A stretch of 64,000 nucleotides of DNA. Origin: Eucalyptus grandis. Its lineage: Eukaryota; Streptophyta; Magnoliopsida; Myrtales; Myrtaceae. Shown here one piece after another: positions 36,287 to 47,632 of the stretch (positions within the stretch are counted from its first letter, which is position 1; every line of letters begins with the position of its first letter). Both the position numbers and the translations under genes were made by a program. The DNA lies in contig NC_052621.1 in NCBI RefSeq assembly GCF_016545825.1, forward strand, positions 17,038,910-17,102,909, given 5' to 3'. Below the pieces are notes generated by a model. The model did not search any database, was not told the DNA's origin, and saw only the letters and a list, made by a program, of their open reading frames with translations.

Positions 36287-36302
36287 GAATTTGTAATTCA
36301 AT

Positions 36303-37440
36303 AGTTTTTTAAATGGTAAACCAACACGATACTTGCAAGATTGTTGGACATTAAAGGTAAGAAAATTATTGCGGGTTCTCCGCCACTTGGATCGTTCTCT
36401 CTTGGGCCGTGCCGATCAATATGGGCCCTTGGCCCAGAGCACGACCGTATCCCCAATGGGTCGAACCGGGAAGGCCCATGTCGTGTTAACTGGGGCAATG
36501 TCTGGAATAAGAGTTATTGATTCCACCGTGACATTATCCCGACCAACCGAATTCCAAGTCAACCGGCCCGGTCTACTTAATAAACGAAATTTTATCTCAT
36601 TTTCTGGAAAAACATAGAGTTATTTACATGAAGATTTCACACATTTACCTCCTATTCAGGGTTGTCTAGAATTTAATTTTTCTTTTGTTATAGTTCTGAG
36701 CGAATGTATCCGACTAAGAGTTTAAAGTTGAAAATAACATAGAAAGGATTCTTGGATACAACTGAAAATCTATCTCAAACGATAAAGTGTCCTAAACAAA
36801 AACCGCCCGATCTAGCCCCCAATTTCAACTTTTGAGAACAAGTTAGGGCCATGTACTCTTGTTGCTTCTATCCCGGAAATAACCCGCTTGGCCTGCTACA
36901 TAATGTCGGAACATATGGTATAATATCATATCATTATGGTATTATTAAATTATCCCACATCACTTTTGTGGGGCTTTTATAGGACTCATATAGTCCTCTT
37001 GTCCAGAATTTATATGGAGGCTATATTTATTTAGTCATCCTCCACGTTAAATTAAGCATTATAACAGATAAAACTCTGTTCTGAAAGGATTCGAGGTCAT
37101 TGAGGTCCAACTTCTCTGGTTGGGTTTTTGCACCGGGGGCATAAGTTCTGGTATAAGATGGGGGCCAAAATCAGCAGATGAAAGCGTTTCATTCAATTCA
37201 TAGCCCAATTGCACCCATGAAATGGAACGACCGAATAAGTCAAACTTTGCGATGAGATGTTTATTTATTAAGAGAAAATGACAACTAGTCCCTTTATTAT
37301 GTATTGATCGAGCAATCTTACACCTGTTGAGACCGGTTTTCAAAGTTGATTTACTAACTGATATGTCAAATTGTAATTCGTTGACACATCGGTTGGTAAT
37401 CAATATTTCAAACTGGTTTTAATCAGTGTAGCATTTTGGT
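36303..37440. other. intergenic DNA, no convincing gene
   Basis: A 94-codon plus frame (36333-36617) and a 114-codon minus frame (37059-37403) have no recognisable family content. Confidence 0.35.
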
Positions 37441-37579
37441 CATTCACATCACAATTGAGTCCCAATACAAATATATCTCCTAAGCACCGGACATTGACGA
37501 GTCTTCGTGACAATTGCACTCTTCAACTTCCGATCCTCCGTTCAGCGACCGAAGAAGAAAATGCCACCATTCTTAACTT

Positions 37580-37624
37580 TCTCGGCCTCCTCCTCCTCCT
37601 CCTCCTCCTCCTCCTCCTCCTCCT
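37580..37624. repeat. (CTC)n trinucleotide microsatellite
   Basis: About 13 CTC/TCC units lie in the 3' flank of the minus-strand small gene. The plus-strand copies carry a related GAAGAA/GAGAAG tract at the matching place, so the tract is ancestral. Confidence 0.7.
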
Positions 37625-37667
37625 TGATGTTGACTTTGAAAGTTTGAAGTGAATAAAGAACTGGAAT

Positions 37668-37838
37668 TTACCCATATGTCACCTTATGAGGGGCTGAGAA
37701 ATGCTTAGAGGCAGCAACAATGGCGGCTTCAGGCGCAGTTCGCTTGGCGGGATGCTTGCTATGATCCGCTCTTACTGGCAAAGCCAAGAAAGAAAAGAAG
37801 GTCTTGAACCAGGGCATGTTCTTCCGGTCGCCCGTCAT
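37668..37838 (-). CDS. 56-residue small protein, copy 1 (minus strand)
   Basis: I do not recognise the family. The 57-codon frame starts MTGDRKNMPWFKTFFSFL and ends SAPHKVTYG. The peptide has an aromatic, hydrophobic N-terminal third (WFKTFFSFLA), a basic middle and an alanine-rich helix (APEAAIVAASKHF). It differs from the plus-strand copies at eight residues, none disrupting the frame. That, and shared promoter and UTR sequence, support a real small gene. A TATA box lies about 170 bp upstream. The AAG|GTGACA near the end could act as a splice donor, in which case the protein would be longer. An overlapping plus-strand frame is its mirror image. Confidence 0.55.
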   Translation of the reverse strand: MTGDRKNMPWFKTFFSFLALPVRADHSKHPAKRTAPEAAIVAASKHFSAPHKVTYG

Positions 37839-38006
37839 CTTCTAACTCAAAATTCTTCTAATTCACAGACCAGCAGAAGGTAAGAAATAAGACAGAAAAA
37901 GAGAGTGGAGATGTTTCTTGTTGTGGGGGGTGTGAACTTTTGAACTTGCTTCTTTGATGGGTGATTTGCTGTGCGTTTTCTTGATTTTTCAAAATCAATC
38001 TCTCTG

Positions 38007-38014
38007 TATATATA
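38007..38014 (-). promoter_or_regulatory. TATA box of small gene copy 1
   Basis: TATATATA read on minus in the context CCTCTATATATACAG, about 170 bp before the start codon at 37838. The same context occurs before copies 2 and 3. Confidence 0.6.
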
Positions 38015-39597
38015 GAGGTTCTGTTACTTGATGTCCAAGGCTGTAGCACTTGGCGATTGGCAAAATACACTGGACCTGGCGGCGTTGAATAATAGGAGAC
38101 GCCTGAACGCTTTGACTACAAGAAGATTCAGTTGACTTAGCTCGTGGAAGATTTCTCAGGAAACCATCATCGAAACTTCCACTTCGCCATTGAATTGGTC
38201 CACCAATCAAGCGCTGCTGTTTATACAAGTGAAATTACGGAGTTCCCAATTTAGAGCAATTTTCATTCGCCATGTTTGCTAGTGATACATTTAATACAGT
38301 TTTAGCCGATGCACGGAGACAGGGAAAGTTGTTCTCAAAATTTTAAAACCATTGCCCCAAACTTCATGATGGTGAACAAACATCATGAAAAAGTGAAGAT
38401 GATGAGGATATGGTATTATTGACTAGAAGGTTCAAAAGCTTCATGTGAAATTGAGAAAACTTCAAAAGCAAAAAGCCAATGAAATTCTCATAGAATAGAA
38501 AGCCATACAAAAACAAAGAAGAGTTCAAAGGTAAGGATGTTGTCTATTATGAATGCAGAAACCAGGTTATATAGAATCAAACTACCAAACTTTGAAGAAA
38601 AGAAAGGGAAATACTAAAGGAAGAAACAAGCACTAAAGCTTGAAACATGGAGTGATACTAAATGCGAATCCGACAATGATAATGAAGCAAATCTCTGCCT
38701 TATAACTGATTTTGACCATGGAGAAGAAAATGAGATAAACGAATTTAAGCTAATATTGACAAATGCTAACAAAGGGTGAATGTATCATGCATGTACCAGT
38801 TTGAGATATCTAGTAACTTAAAAATTAGCTTATGATATATATGTCGTAACTGTACCGATTTAGGGTTTTTGTGATATTAACCCGTTGATTGATTTAAGTC
38901 CACATGATATCCAAGTTAGCAATTTAATAATAATGTTTGGCGGAAGTTAACGAGGAGTAAACATATTACATATATACCAATTTGAGATTTTGATAATAAA
39001 AAAATTAATTTAGGATAAATTTATTATTACTTTGGGTTTTTTTTTGTGATATTGAAAGGCAATAGAATTCCAATTCTATATCATGTGTAATATAAATTTA
39101 CCCTTCACGTTGAAAAACAGCATAATTCCATTCCTATGTGTACAAAGATGATCGAAAACCCACAAACGTCATCTCACAATAACCTCCACAAGACCAGTAC
39201 TGACATGACAACTCTGCATTTAGCACACAAAATGTTATATCCCCGCGCGTGCATTGAGGAAGACTCTTGTAGGCAGCACTAGTAGGCATGGCTTACCAAA
39301 ATACCTCTGAATGGGAAACTCAGTTGTTCACCTGTTTGAAGGCCGGCCCTCGATTACCCAGCCAATTTTAATTACGGAAGTGGAAGCTTCAGTTATGGTT
39401 TCCAGCTAAGTCCCACGAAATTGTTGCTGCACCGAAGGTCCCAAGGAATTGCCTGAGTAACACCACAAAAATGGACCGAGTCAACCAACTCGCCCTGAAG
39501 TCAAAAACTCGTTTCCCACGGTTTCAACGCGGGTTTGGACCCGTCTCTTTGCTGATTGCTAAGTGCTATAGCCTTGGACGTTACGCAACATGACCTC

Positions 39598-39605
39598 TAT
39601 ATATA
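39598..39605 (+). promoter_or_regulatory. TATA box of small gene copy 2
   Basis: TATATATA in ACCTCTATATATACCCATA, about 160 bp before the ATG at 39765, leaving a leader of roughly 130 nt. Confidence 0.6.
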
Positions 39606-39764
39606 CCCATAAGATCGATTTTGTAAAGAAAGCACACGGCAAATCACCCATCAAAGAAGCAAGTTCAAAAGTTCACCCTCCATCTTCACTCTCTTTCTCT
39701 GTCTTATTTCCTAATTAATTGATACTCTCAGCCGGTGTGCGAGTAGTATAATTTGAGTTAGAAG

Positions 39765-39935
39765 ATGACGGGCGACGGGAAGAACATACCCTGGTTCAAG
39801 ACCTTCTTTTCTTTCTTGGCTTCGCTCGTAAGAGCGGATTATAGGAAGCATCCCATCAAACGAACCGCACCTGAAGCAGCCATTGTTGCTGCCTCTAAGC
39901 ATTTCTCAGCCCCTCACAAGGTAACGTTCGGGTAA
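39765..39935 (+). CDS. 56-residue small protein, copy 2
   Basis: The frame begins MTGDGKNIPWFKTFFSFLA and ends SAPHKVTFG. Function unknown. It has a tryptophan/phenylalanine-rich stretch (residues 10-18), a basic stretch around RADYRKHPIKR and an alanine-rich helix near residues 36-44. It is too short and polar for a clear signal peptide. It lies divergently to copy 1, with about 1.9 kb between their start codons. Its 3' flank aligns with that of copy 1. AAG|GTAACG near the end resembles a splice donor, so a longer spliced product is possible. Confidence 0.6.
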   Translation: MTGDGKNIPWFKTFFSFLASLVRADYRKHPIKRTAPEAAIVAASKHFSAPHKVTFG

Positions 39936-41503
39936 ATTCATGTTTTATGATCACTTCCAACTTTCAAAGTCAACATCAACAAGAAGAAGAAAAAGGAGAA
40001 GAAAAAAGAGAAGGATGATAAGGTTGGAATGGTGACGTTTTCTTCCGGGTCGCTGAACAAAAGATAAGAGGTGGTTATGGCGTGTATTTGGCGGCGCTGG
40101 AGCACCAGGACAACCTCGGATTCTTGGCTGATATTCATGTCGGTCTGTTGTGAAATCCATCGAAGACCAACGAGTTCCTCGCGGGCACGAATGGAAGCAG
40201 CCGCCGTCTTCTCCAATTTGTCCCATGTTTGAAAGCCCTGGTGTTCACTGTTTAGGAAGATGCGCTTGGAGAGTCCAATTGCCTAGGAGACTTGGGCAAT
40301 GTCCTTATGCTTAGGAAAAATGATTGTTTTGGGACTCAACAGTTATGTCAGCAAGAAAAATGGTAGACCTGTTAGAATCGGCGCACAAAATAGATTTACT
40401 AAATGATGCGCCTATGATTCGTTCATGAATATGACTTACTTGTTTAAAGGGTTGCTCATAGCTGAACACGTCACTTAATAAAACAACCTTCTTGTTCTTA
40501 TTCACAAAGTGCAACTTATATGTGCTATTTGAGTTTTTTGGATTACGACACATGAGAATAATTACTAATTGACAAGGCCATTATATTTGCGAATTGTAAG
40601 ATATATTATGGTCATTGAGGGAAGTCAGTAAGAGTTGGAAGAAGAGAATATGCAATAAATTTAGGAAGTTTACCGTATTTCATGGAAGAAGTTACACAGA
40701 CGAAAGAGAAAAGGACGACTATGAGCGAATTACGACCCATAATGGATTAAATTAAAATAAAATTACGATAAATTCCATTGAAACTACTTCTGGTTCCGGC
40801 CATAATTTTTCCTGTTTTATGGCATGGGCCTTTGTGCCCTTCTATTTCTTGTTCGAGGCCTTTATAGCCTTCGGCCCATTTTATGTACTCGTTTCGATTA
40901 TACGAACATGATCTTTATTTGTCGAAGGAAAAAAAAAGTAGTTAAATTTTTTATTTTATCGCTTAACAAAAGAAATCATAATTTTCTTTACTCTCTACTC
41001 GAAACTAAAAGCACAAGAAATATTTAATCATTCTCTGACAAAATCAAATGGAGACCGACTTTGCAAAATTAATCATTCAAAACTAACCTTTGCCAACATA
41101 TAGAGAATCTCTTATGTCTAGATGCCCTTTCGTCAAGACTTCTGTTTTACATAATATTATTTTTTCCGACCAAATAATATTATTTTTTTCCGACCAAAAA
41201 AGTGATTGATTATCATCTATCTCTGGAAAAAATACAAGTGAGAGATCAAGTACCGATACTTGTATCGAAATCATACCATATACGCAAGTGTCACGGGCCG
41301 ATCGATCTAGCGTTCCCTTGCCTATGCGGCCTTAGGAATTTCTCCCAAGTCAGCTTTTCTTATACTCAACTCACAAGAATCGTAGAGAGAGAAACTCTAG
41401 AGAGAGAAGCTCTTGATTGTATTTACTTGTAAACTTTTGAACTTGCTTCATTGATGGGTGATTTGCTGTGCGTTTTCTTGATTTTTCAAAATCAATCTCT
41501 CTG

Positions 41504-41511
41504 TATATATA
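41504..41511 (-). promoter_or_regulatory. orphan TATA box and promoter copy without its coding region
   Basis: The unit B counterpart of the copy 1 promoter is intact through the TATA box and the leader (to 41430), but the coding region that should follow on minus is absent. The adjacent sequence (41335-41426) is unrelated. Confidence 0.55.
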
Positions 41512-42409
41512 GAGGTCATGTTACTTGATGTCCAAGGCTGTAGCACTTACCAATTAATAAAATACACTAGACGTGGCCACGTTGAATAATAGGAGACGCC
41601 TGAGCGTTTTGACTACTAGAAGATTCGGTTAACTTAGTTCATTTGTGTGTTATTACACTAGCAATATCTATTGACTTTCGCTGCACTCGCAACTTCGTGG
41701 ATTTCTCAGGAAACCATCATTGAAACTTCCACTTCGCCATTGAAAACAAGTGAAATTACGGAGTTCCCAATTTAGAGCAATTTCCATTCGCTACGTTTGC
41801 TAGTGATGCATATAATAGAGTTTTAGCCGATGCACGGAGACAGGGAAAGTTGTTCTCAAAATTTTAGAACTATTACCTTTTTAAAGCTATAGCTTTAAAA
41901 GTCAAACTTGATGATGGTGAACAAACATCATGAAAAAGTGAAGATGATGATGAGGATATGGCATTATTGACTAGAAGATTCAATAGCTTCATGTGAAAAT
42001 GAGAAAACTTCAAAAGCAAAAAGCCAATGAAATTCTCATAGAATAGAAAGCCATACAAAAGCGAAGAAGAGTTCAAAGGTAAGCATGTTGTCTATTATGA
42101 ATGCAGAAACCAGGTTTTATAGAATCAAACTACCAATCTTTGAAGAAAAGAAAGGGAAAAATATGAAAGGAAGAAACAAGCACTAAAGCTTGAAACATGG
42201 AGTGATATTGAATGCGAATCCGACAATGATAACGAAGCAAATCTCTGCCTCATGACTGATTTTGACCATGGAGAAGAAAATGAGATAAACGAATTTAAGT
42301 TAATATTGACAGATGCTAACAAAGAGTGAATGTATCATACATGTATCAATTTAAGATATCTAGTAACTTAAAAATTAGCTTATGATAAATATGTCGTAAC
42401 CGTACCGAT

Positions 42410-45269
42410 TGTCGTGACCAAATTTTCGGGTGCACCACCTAGGGTTTGGCTAATGAATTGTTAAACCTAGACTTAACTCGGGTTCTCTCAAGCCCATACT
42501 AATTCGCGACTTAGGTTTAAGTTCATAACATGCAAATAATTTTTTAACTAGGAATCGCCACTAATCTATTTTTGGTGGGTCGATTAGACACCCAAGTAAA
42601 ATTTTACTTCTACGAACCAGAGATTGTGAGTTCAGGGACTTGATTACGTTAGATTTCTCTAACGCCCTTTCAATACTTTTCTCTTTTATTTTGAAAAAAA
42701 AAATTTGCAAGTAGCTTGAATTGATTTTAATTCACTTTCTTAACATGTGAGATTATCAAGCGGGTGCACAAACCACCAATTTAACACCCAGATAAAATAG
42801 TGAATAAATTGCAAGACTTACCTCATGGCAACAAAAGCATCTACAATGTTAGCTCAGATTTCCTAGATATGATTTATAATTAACACGCAAACATTCAATT
42901 TTTGTTTTCACTTTATTCAATGAGAATCTAATCTATATGCAATGCAATGTTACTAATCTAATATGAAATGACATGGCATAAAAATATGACTTAAACTATA
43001 TGACATGAGTAAAGTAATTTCTAAAGAAATGCAATAATTAAATGTGCAATCTAAATTAACCGAATGGCCTAACTCTAATGACAAGGAAATTTAAATAAAC
43101 CAAGTAATCACTAAATGACGTGCATTTCATGAACCTAATTATATACAACGTGCACTTGATCTTTTATTATCCTAAAAATGCAACCTATTCTAGAGAATGA
43201 AATGAATTTATTCTAAGACAAATCTTTTTGTATTTTTCATGAAATTCGAAATTAAGAAAAATGCAAAAATTATCTATCTAGATTAAAATTTTATCTAGCT
43301 TATATTGAGGATCAGGTAGACTAAATCCTAATTTAAACTAAGACATTATCTTAACCTAGCAATCTCTAACCTAAGATACAATCTATCTAGAAAATCAATC
43401 TAAACTTAAATGAAACATGCAATTTTATCCTAATATGCAATGATGATTTTTTTGTTTTTTTTTTTTATGAAAATTCATAATTAAAAATCACTAAAAAAAC
43501 TAATTAAAGTGAAAAATTAAAGTGACATGTTATCTATTCTAAATGCCTTCTAAACATGCATTTTAAAAAAATCTAACTAACCTATCATGCAATCAATTCT
43601 AATCTACATGGAATGCAAATGCAATTTTTTTTTTTTTTTTTGTATTTTCGGGATAAATATAACAATTAAAAGATAAACATCGAACCATCCATAGTCATCA
43701 AAAATGCTATCCACCACTCGAATTGAAATTCGAACTTGATTATTTTGCTAATAAAATCAATAAATTGATCTTAAGCCTTAAAGATCAAGATATCAATTTT
43801 ACTCCCCCGTGAATAATTATTCCATTTAAAGCCTTATAGATAGAATAAAAATTCGTGCGGTTGTGATTTGGATACGGAATTTCAATCATGCATTGGAAAA
43901 TAAATCAAACAAAGAGACAATATTCAAAAACTAAAAACAAGATAAACAAATCTACCTAATAAAATAAAATAAATCTCTACCTAAATTTGAACTTTTTCCT
44001 AAAAATCAATAGACCAATTGAGGCTCAGTGCGGCACGGCTTTGCTCTAGGGCAATGGCTATGGCCGTGGTGTAGGTGCTTCGGCGAGACTCGCGGTGTAG
44101 CTGCTCGCCAGGGGGTCGACAATTTGTTGTCACGGTAGCGAACCTCACCAAGGAAACCCGGAAGTTTGCTACTAGCGTCAGGCAAAGGAGTCAGTCGTGG
44201 CCGTCTTCTCTTTTGGCCTTCTTTTTTTTTTTTTTTTTTTGCTTGTGGAAATGGTCTCCGTGGGTGCGGTACGGCCCTCCTCTTTCTCCACGTCTTCCTG
44301 CTTTGGCCTTTCCTTGATTATGTAGAGGACGTGAAGATGAGGAGACGATGAACATGGATCTTCACAAAGGCCGAGAAGAATTCCTTAAAGACTTCTTGAC
44401 TCATGTTTCATGGACACGTCTTATGCTTCATCCCCTTCGGTTATTCTTCACCAATCAATGCCTCTTTCTGTGCTATTTCTTTTTGACTTTTCTCCCCGAG
44501 CAAGTGCTGGAACTTACGGCTCTTGGATGTCTCGTTAGGGTTGGTGGAGATCGGATCAGGTTGTTGATGGTCCCGCGACAGCGTAAAGGCGGTGGCTTTG
44601 CTATTCACGATGGGGTTTTGGATGACTGCATCGGATGCTCCACGTCACAAAGAAACTACAACGTTGGGAGAGCAACAGCTTCGTCGGGAATTTGCTGAAT
44701 TTAAATTTGTGGACTCAAGCAGCAATTGCAGCAGCAGGGCGTCGGCAACGAGGGCGCCGATGCCAGAACAAGAAGGCAATCTCCCCCTCTTTTTCTTTCA
44801 CGTGTATCTATGCGCTCCCCTCAATGTGACCGTATGTATCAATGTCTGGCCTCTCGAAACCCTACACATTTTACCATTTTACAGGCCACCAATTAGTTTT
44901 TTTTTTTTTTTAGTTTTTCTAAATTGATATTCACGAAGATTCTTTTTTGCAATATTCGCTTTTCCGAACGCAATATTCGCTTTTCACATCTACCCTATCC
45001 AAAATATTCATCATATCCCGAAAAACGGGCTTAGGCCAATTTGCTCACTTTGTGGGCTCAATCCAGTGTGCCAAATTAAAGTTCAGAACCACTAATTTGA
45101 ACCCATCCACCATCGGTTCCAATAAACAAATGCAAAAAATGCAAATGCAAAATAAATGCACCTAAAACTATATGCTATATAATTAACTATTTTTCTAGGG
45201 ATAAAATTAACCCATAATTTTTTAATGCGATAAATAACTAAATGGGCCACCAAAATTTAGGTGTGAACA
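42410..45269. mobile_element. 2.86-kb solo-LTR-like insertion, CCGAT target duplication
   Basis: The element begins TGTCGTGACC and ends TTTAGGTGTGAACA. CCGAT lies on both sides (42405-42409 and 45270-45274). The unoccupied site is seen in unit A as GTACCGATTTAGGG near 38853. TG...CA ends and a 5-bp duplication define an LTR-class insertion. The two ends do not repeat each other and no gag or pol frame is present, so it is best read as a long solo LTR. A GC-richer stretch at about 44030-44780 holds overlapping open frames that I do not recognise. Confidence 0.85.
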
Positions 45270-46013
45270 CCGATTTAGGGTTTTTGTGATGTTAACCCGT
45301 TGATTGATTTAAGTCCACATGACATCCAAGTTAGCAATTTAACAATAATATTTGGCGGAAGTCAACGAGGAGTAAACATATTACACATGTACTGATTTGA
45401 GATTTTGGAAGTAAAAAAATTAATTTAGGATAAATTTATTATTACTTAGGTTTTTTTTTTTGTGATATTGAAAGGCAATAAAATTCCAATTATATATCAT
45501 GTGTAATATAAATTTACCCTTCACATTGAAAAACAGCATAATTCCATTCCTATGTGTACAAAGATGATCGAAAACCCACAAACGTCATCTCACAATAACC
45601 TCCACAAGACCAGTACTGACATGACAACTCTGCATTTAGCACACAAAATGTTATATCCCCGCGCGTGCATTGAGGAAGACTCTTGTAGGCAGCACTAGTA
45701 GGCATGGCTTACCAAAATACCTCTGAATGGGAAACTCAGTTGTTCACCTGTTTGAAGGCCGGCCCTCGATTACCCAGCCAATTTTAATTACGGAAGTGGA
45801 AGCTTCAGTTATGGTTTCCAGCTAAGTCCCACGAAATTGTTGCTGCACCGAAGGTCCCAAGGAATTGCCTGAGTAACACCACAAAAATGGACCGAGTCAA
45901 CCAACTCGTCCTGAAGTCAAAAAGTCGTTTCCCACGGTTTCAACGCGGGTTTGGACCCGTCTCTTTGCTGATTGCTAAGTGCTATAGCCTTGGACGTTAC
46001 GCAACATGACCTC

Positions 46014-46021
46014 TATATATA
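46014..46021 (+). promoter_or_regulatory. TATA box of small gene copy 3
   Basis: Identical context to copy 2 (ACCTCTATATATACCCATA), 160 bp before the ATG at 46181. Confidence 0.6.
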
Positions 46022-46180
46022 CCCATAAGATCGATTTTGTAAAGAAAGCACACAGCAAATCACCCATCAAAGAAGCAAGTTCAAAAGTTCACCCTCCATC
46101 TTCACTCTCTTTCTCTGTCTTATTTCCTAATTAATTGATACTCTCAGCCGGTGTGCGAGTAGTATAATTTGAGTTAGAAG

Positions 46181-46351
46181 ATGACGGGCGACGGGAAGAA
46201 CATACCCTGGTTCAAGACCTTCTTTTCTTTCTTGGCTTCGCTCGTAAGAGCGGATTATAGGAAGCATCCCATCAAACGAACCGCACCTGAAGCAGCCATT
46301 GTTGCTGCCTCTAAGCATTTCTCAGCCCCTCACAAGGTAACGTTCGGGTAA
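46181..46351 (+). CDS. 56-residue small protein, copy 3
   Basis: It encodes the same peptide as copy 2 and sits at the same place in duplication unit B. Promoter and leader are also nearly identical; differences are scattered in the flanks, for example ATAGTGACG against ATGGTGACG downstream. It came from the direct duplication of unit A, while copy 1 is an older, inverted relative. Function unknown. The same donor-like AAG|GTAACG caveat applies. Confidence 0.6.
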   Translation: MTGDGKNIPWFKTFFSFLASLVRADYRKHPIKRTAPEAAIVAASKHFSAPHKVTFG

Positions 46352-47632
46352 ATTCCAGTTTTATGATCACTTCCAACTTTCAAAGTCAACATCAACAAGA
46401 AGAAGAAGAAGGAGGAGAAAAAAGAGAAGGATGATAAGGTTGGAATAGTGACGTTTTCTTCCGGGTCACTGAACAAAAGATAAGAGGTGGTTATGGCGTG
46501 TATTTGGCGGCGCTGGAGCACCAGGACAACCGCGGATTCTTGGCTGATATTCATGTCGGTCTGTTGTGAAATCCATCGAAGACCAACGAGTTCCTCGCGG
46601 GCACAAATGGAAGCAGCCGCCGTCTTCTCCAATTTGTCCCATGTTTGAAAGCCCTGGTGTTTACTGTTTAGGAAGATGCGCTTGGAGAGTCCAATTGCCA
46701 CGGAGACTTGGGCAATGTCCTTATGCTTAGGAAATATGATTGGTTTGGGACTCAAACAGTTATGTCAGCAAGAAAAATGGTAGACCCGTTAGAATCAGCA
46801 CACAGAATAGATTTACTAAATGATGTACCTATGATTCGTTCATGAATATGACTTACTTGTTTAAAAGGTTGCTCATAGTTGAATACATCACTTAATAAAC
46901 AACCCTCTTGTTCTTATTCACAAAGTGCAACTTATATATGCTATTTGAGTTTTTTGAATTACCACACATGAGGATAATTACTAATATACAAGGCAGTTAT
47001 ATTTGCAAATTGCAAAATATATCACAGTCATTGAGAAAAGTCGGTAAGGGTTGGAAGAAGAGAATATACAATAAATTTAGGAAGTTGACAGTATTTCATG
47101 GAAGTTACAGACTCTAGAGGAAAGGACGACTATGACCGAATTACGACCCATGATGGATATAATATTAAATAAAATTACGATTAATTCCATTGAAAATACT
47201 TCTGGTTCTGGCCCTAATTTTTCCTGTTTTATGGTTTGGGCCTTTGTGCCCTTTTATTTGTTGTTCGAGGCCTAGTGGCCTTCGGCCCATTTTTTGTACT
47301 CGTTTCGATTATGCGAACATGATCTTTATTTGTCGAAGGGGAAAAAAACTAGTTAAATTTTTTGTTTTTATCGCTTAACAAAAGAAATCATAATTTTATT
47401 TACTTTTTACTCGAAACTAAAAGCACAAGAAATATTTAATCATTCTTTGATAAATCAAATGGAGACCGACTTTGCAAATTTAATCATTCAAAACTAACCT
47501 TTGTCAACATGTAGAGAATCTCTAATACTCTTTTAACTTTTTTCAACCAAAAAAGTGATTAATTATCATCTATCTCTGAAAAAATACAAGAGAGAGATCA
47601 AGTACTGAAATCATACCGTATACGCAAGTACG

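Larger units (their letters stand above)
37929..41288. repeat. segmental duplication, unit A
   Basis: This 3.36-kb stretch is repeated in direct orientation at 41430-47632 with few differences. It begins at GAACTTTTGAACTTGCTTC, inside the 5' UTR of small gene copy 1, spans the shared promoter region and copy 2, and ends at ATACCATATACGCAAGT. Confidence 0.85.
41430..47632. repeat. segmental duplication, unit B, interrupted by a solo-LTR-like insert
   Basis: Unit B aligns in direct orientation with 37929-41288. Without the insert at 42410-45269 and one CCGAT it is about 3.34 kb. It starts at AAACTTTTGAACTTGCTTC, carries the promoter region of copy 1 without its coding region, then copy 3, and ends at ATACCGTATACGCAAGT. 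About 140 bp separate the two units. Confidence 0.85.

Noticed and set aside
39711..39902. 63-codon minus-strand frame, identical at 46127-46318, and a similar plus frame at 37701-37883
   Set aside because: These are antisense mirrors of the 56-codon gene. The TATA box, leader and donor-like context all point to the opposite strand in each copy.
44075..44927. Several plus frames suggesting a gene captured in the solo-LTR-like element
   Set aside because: They overlap in different phases and match nothing I recognise. Kept only as a search suggestion.
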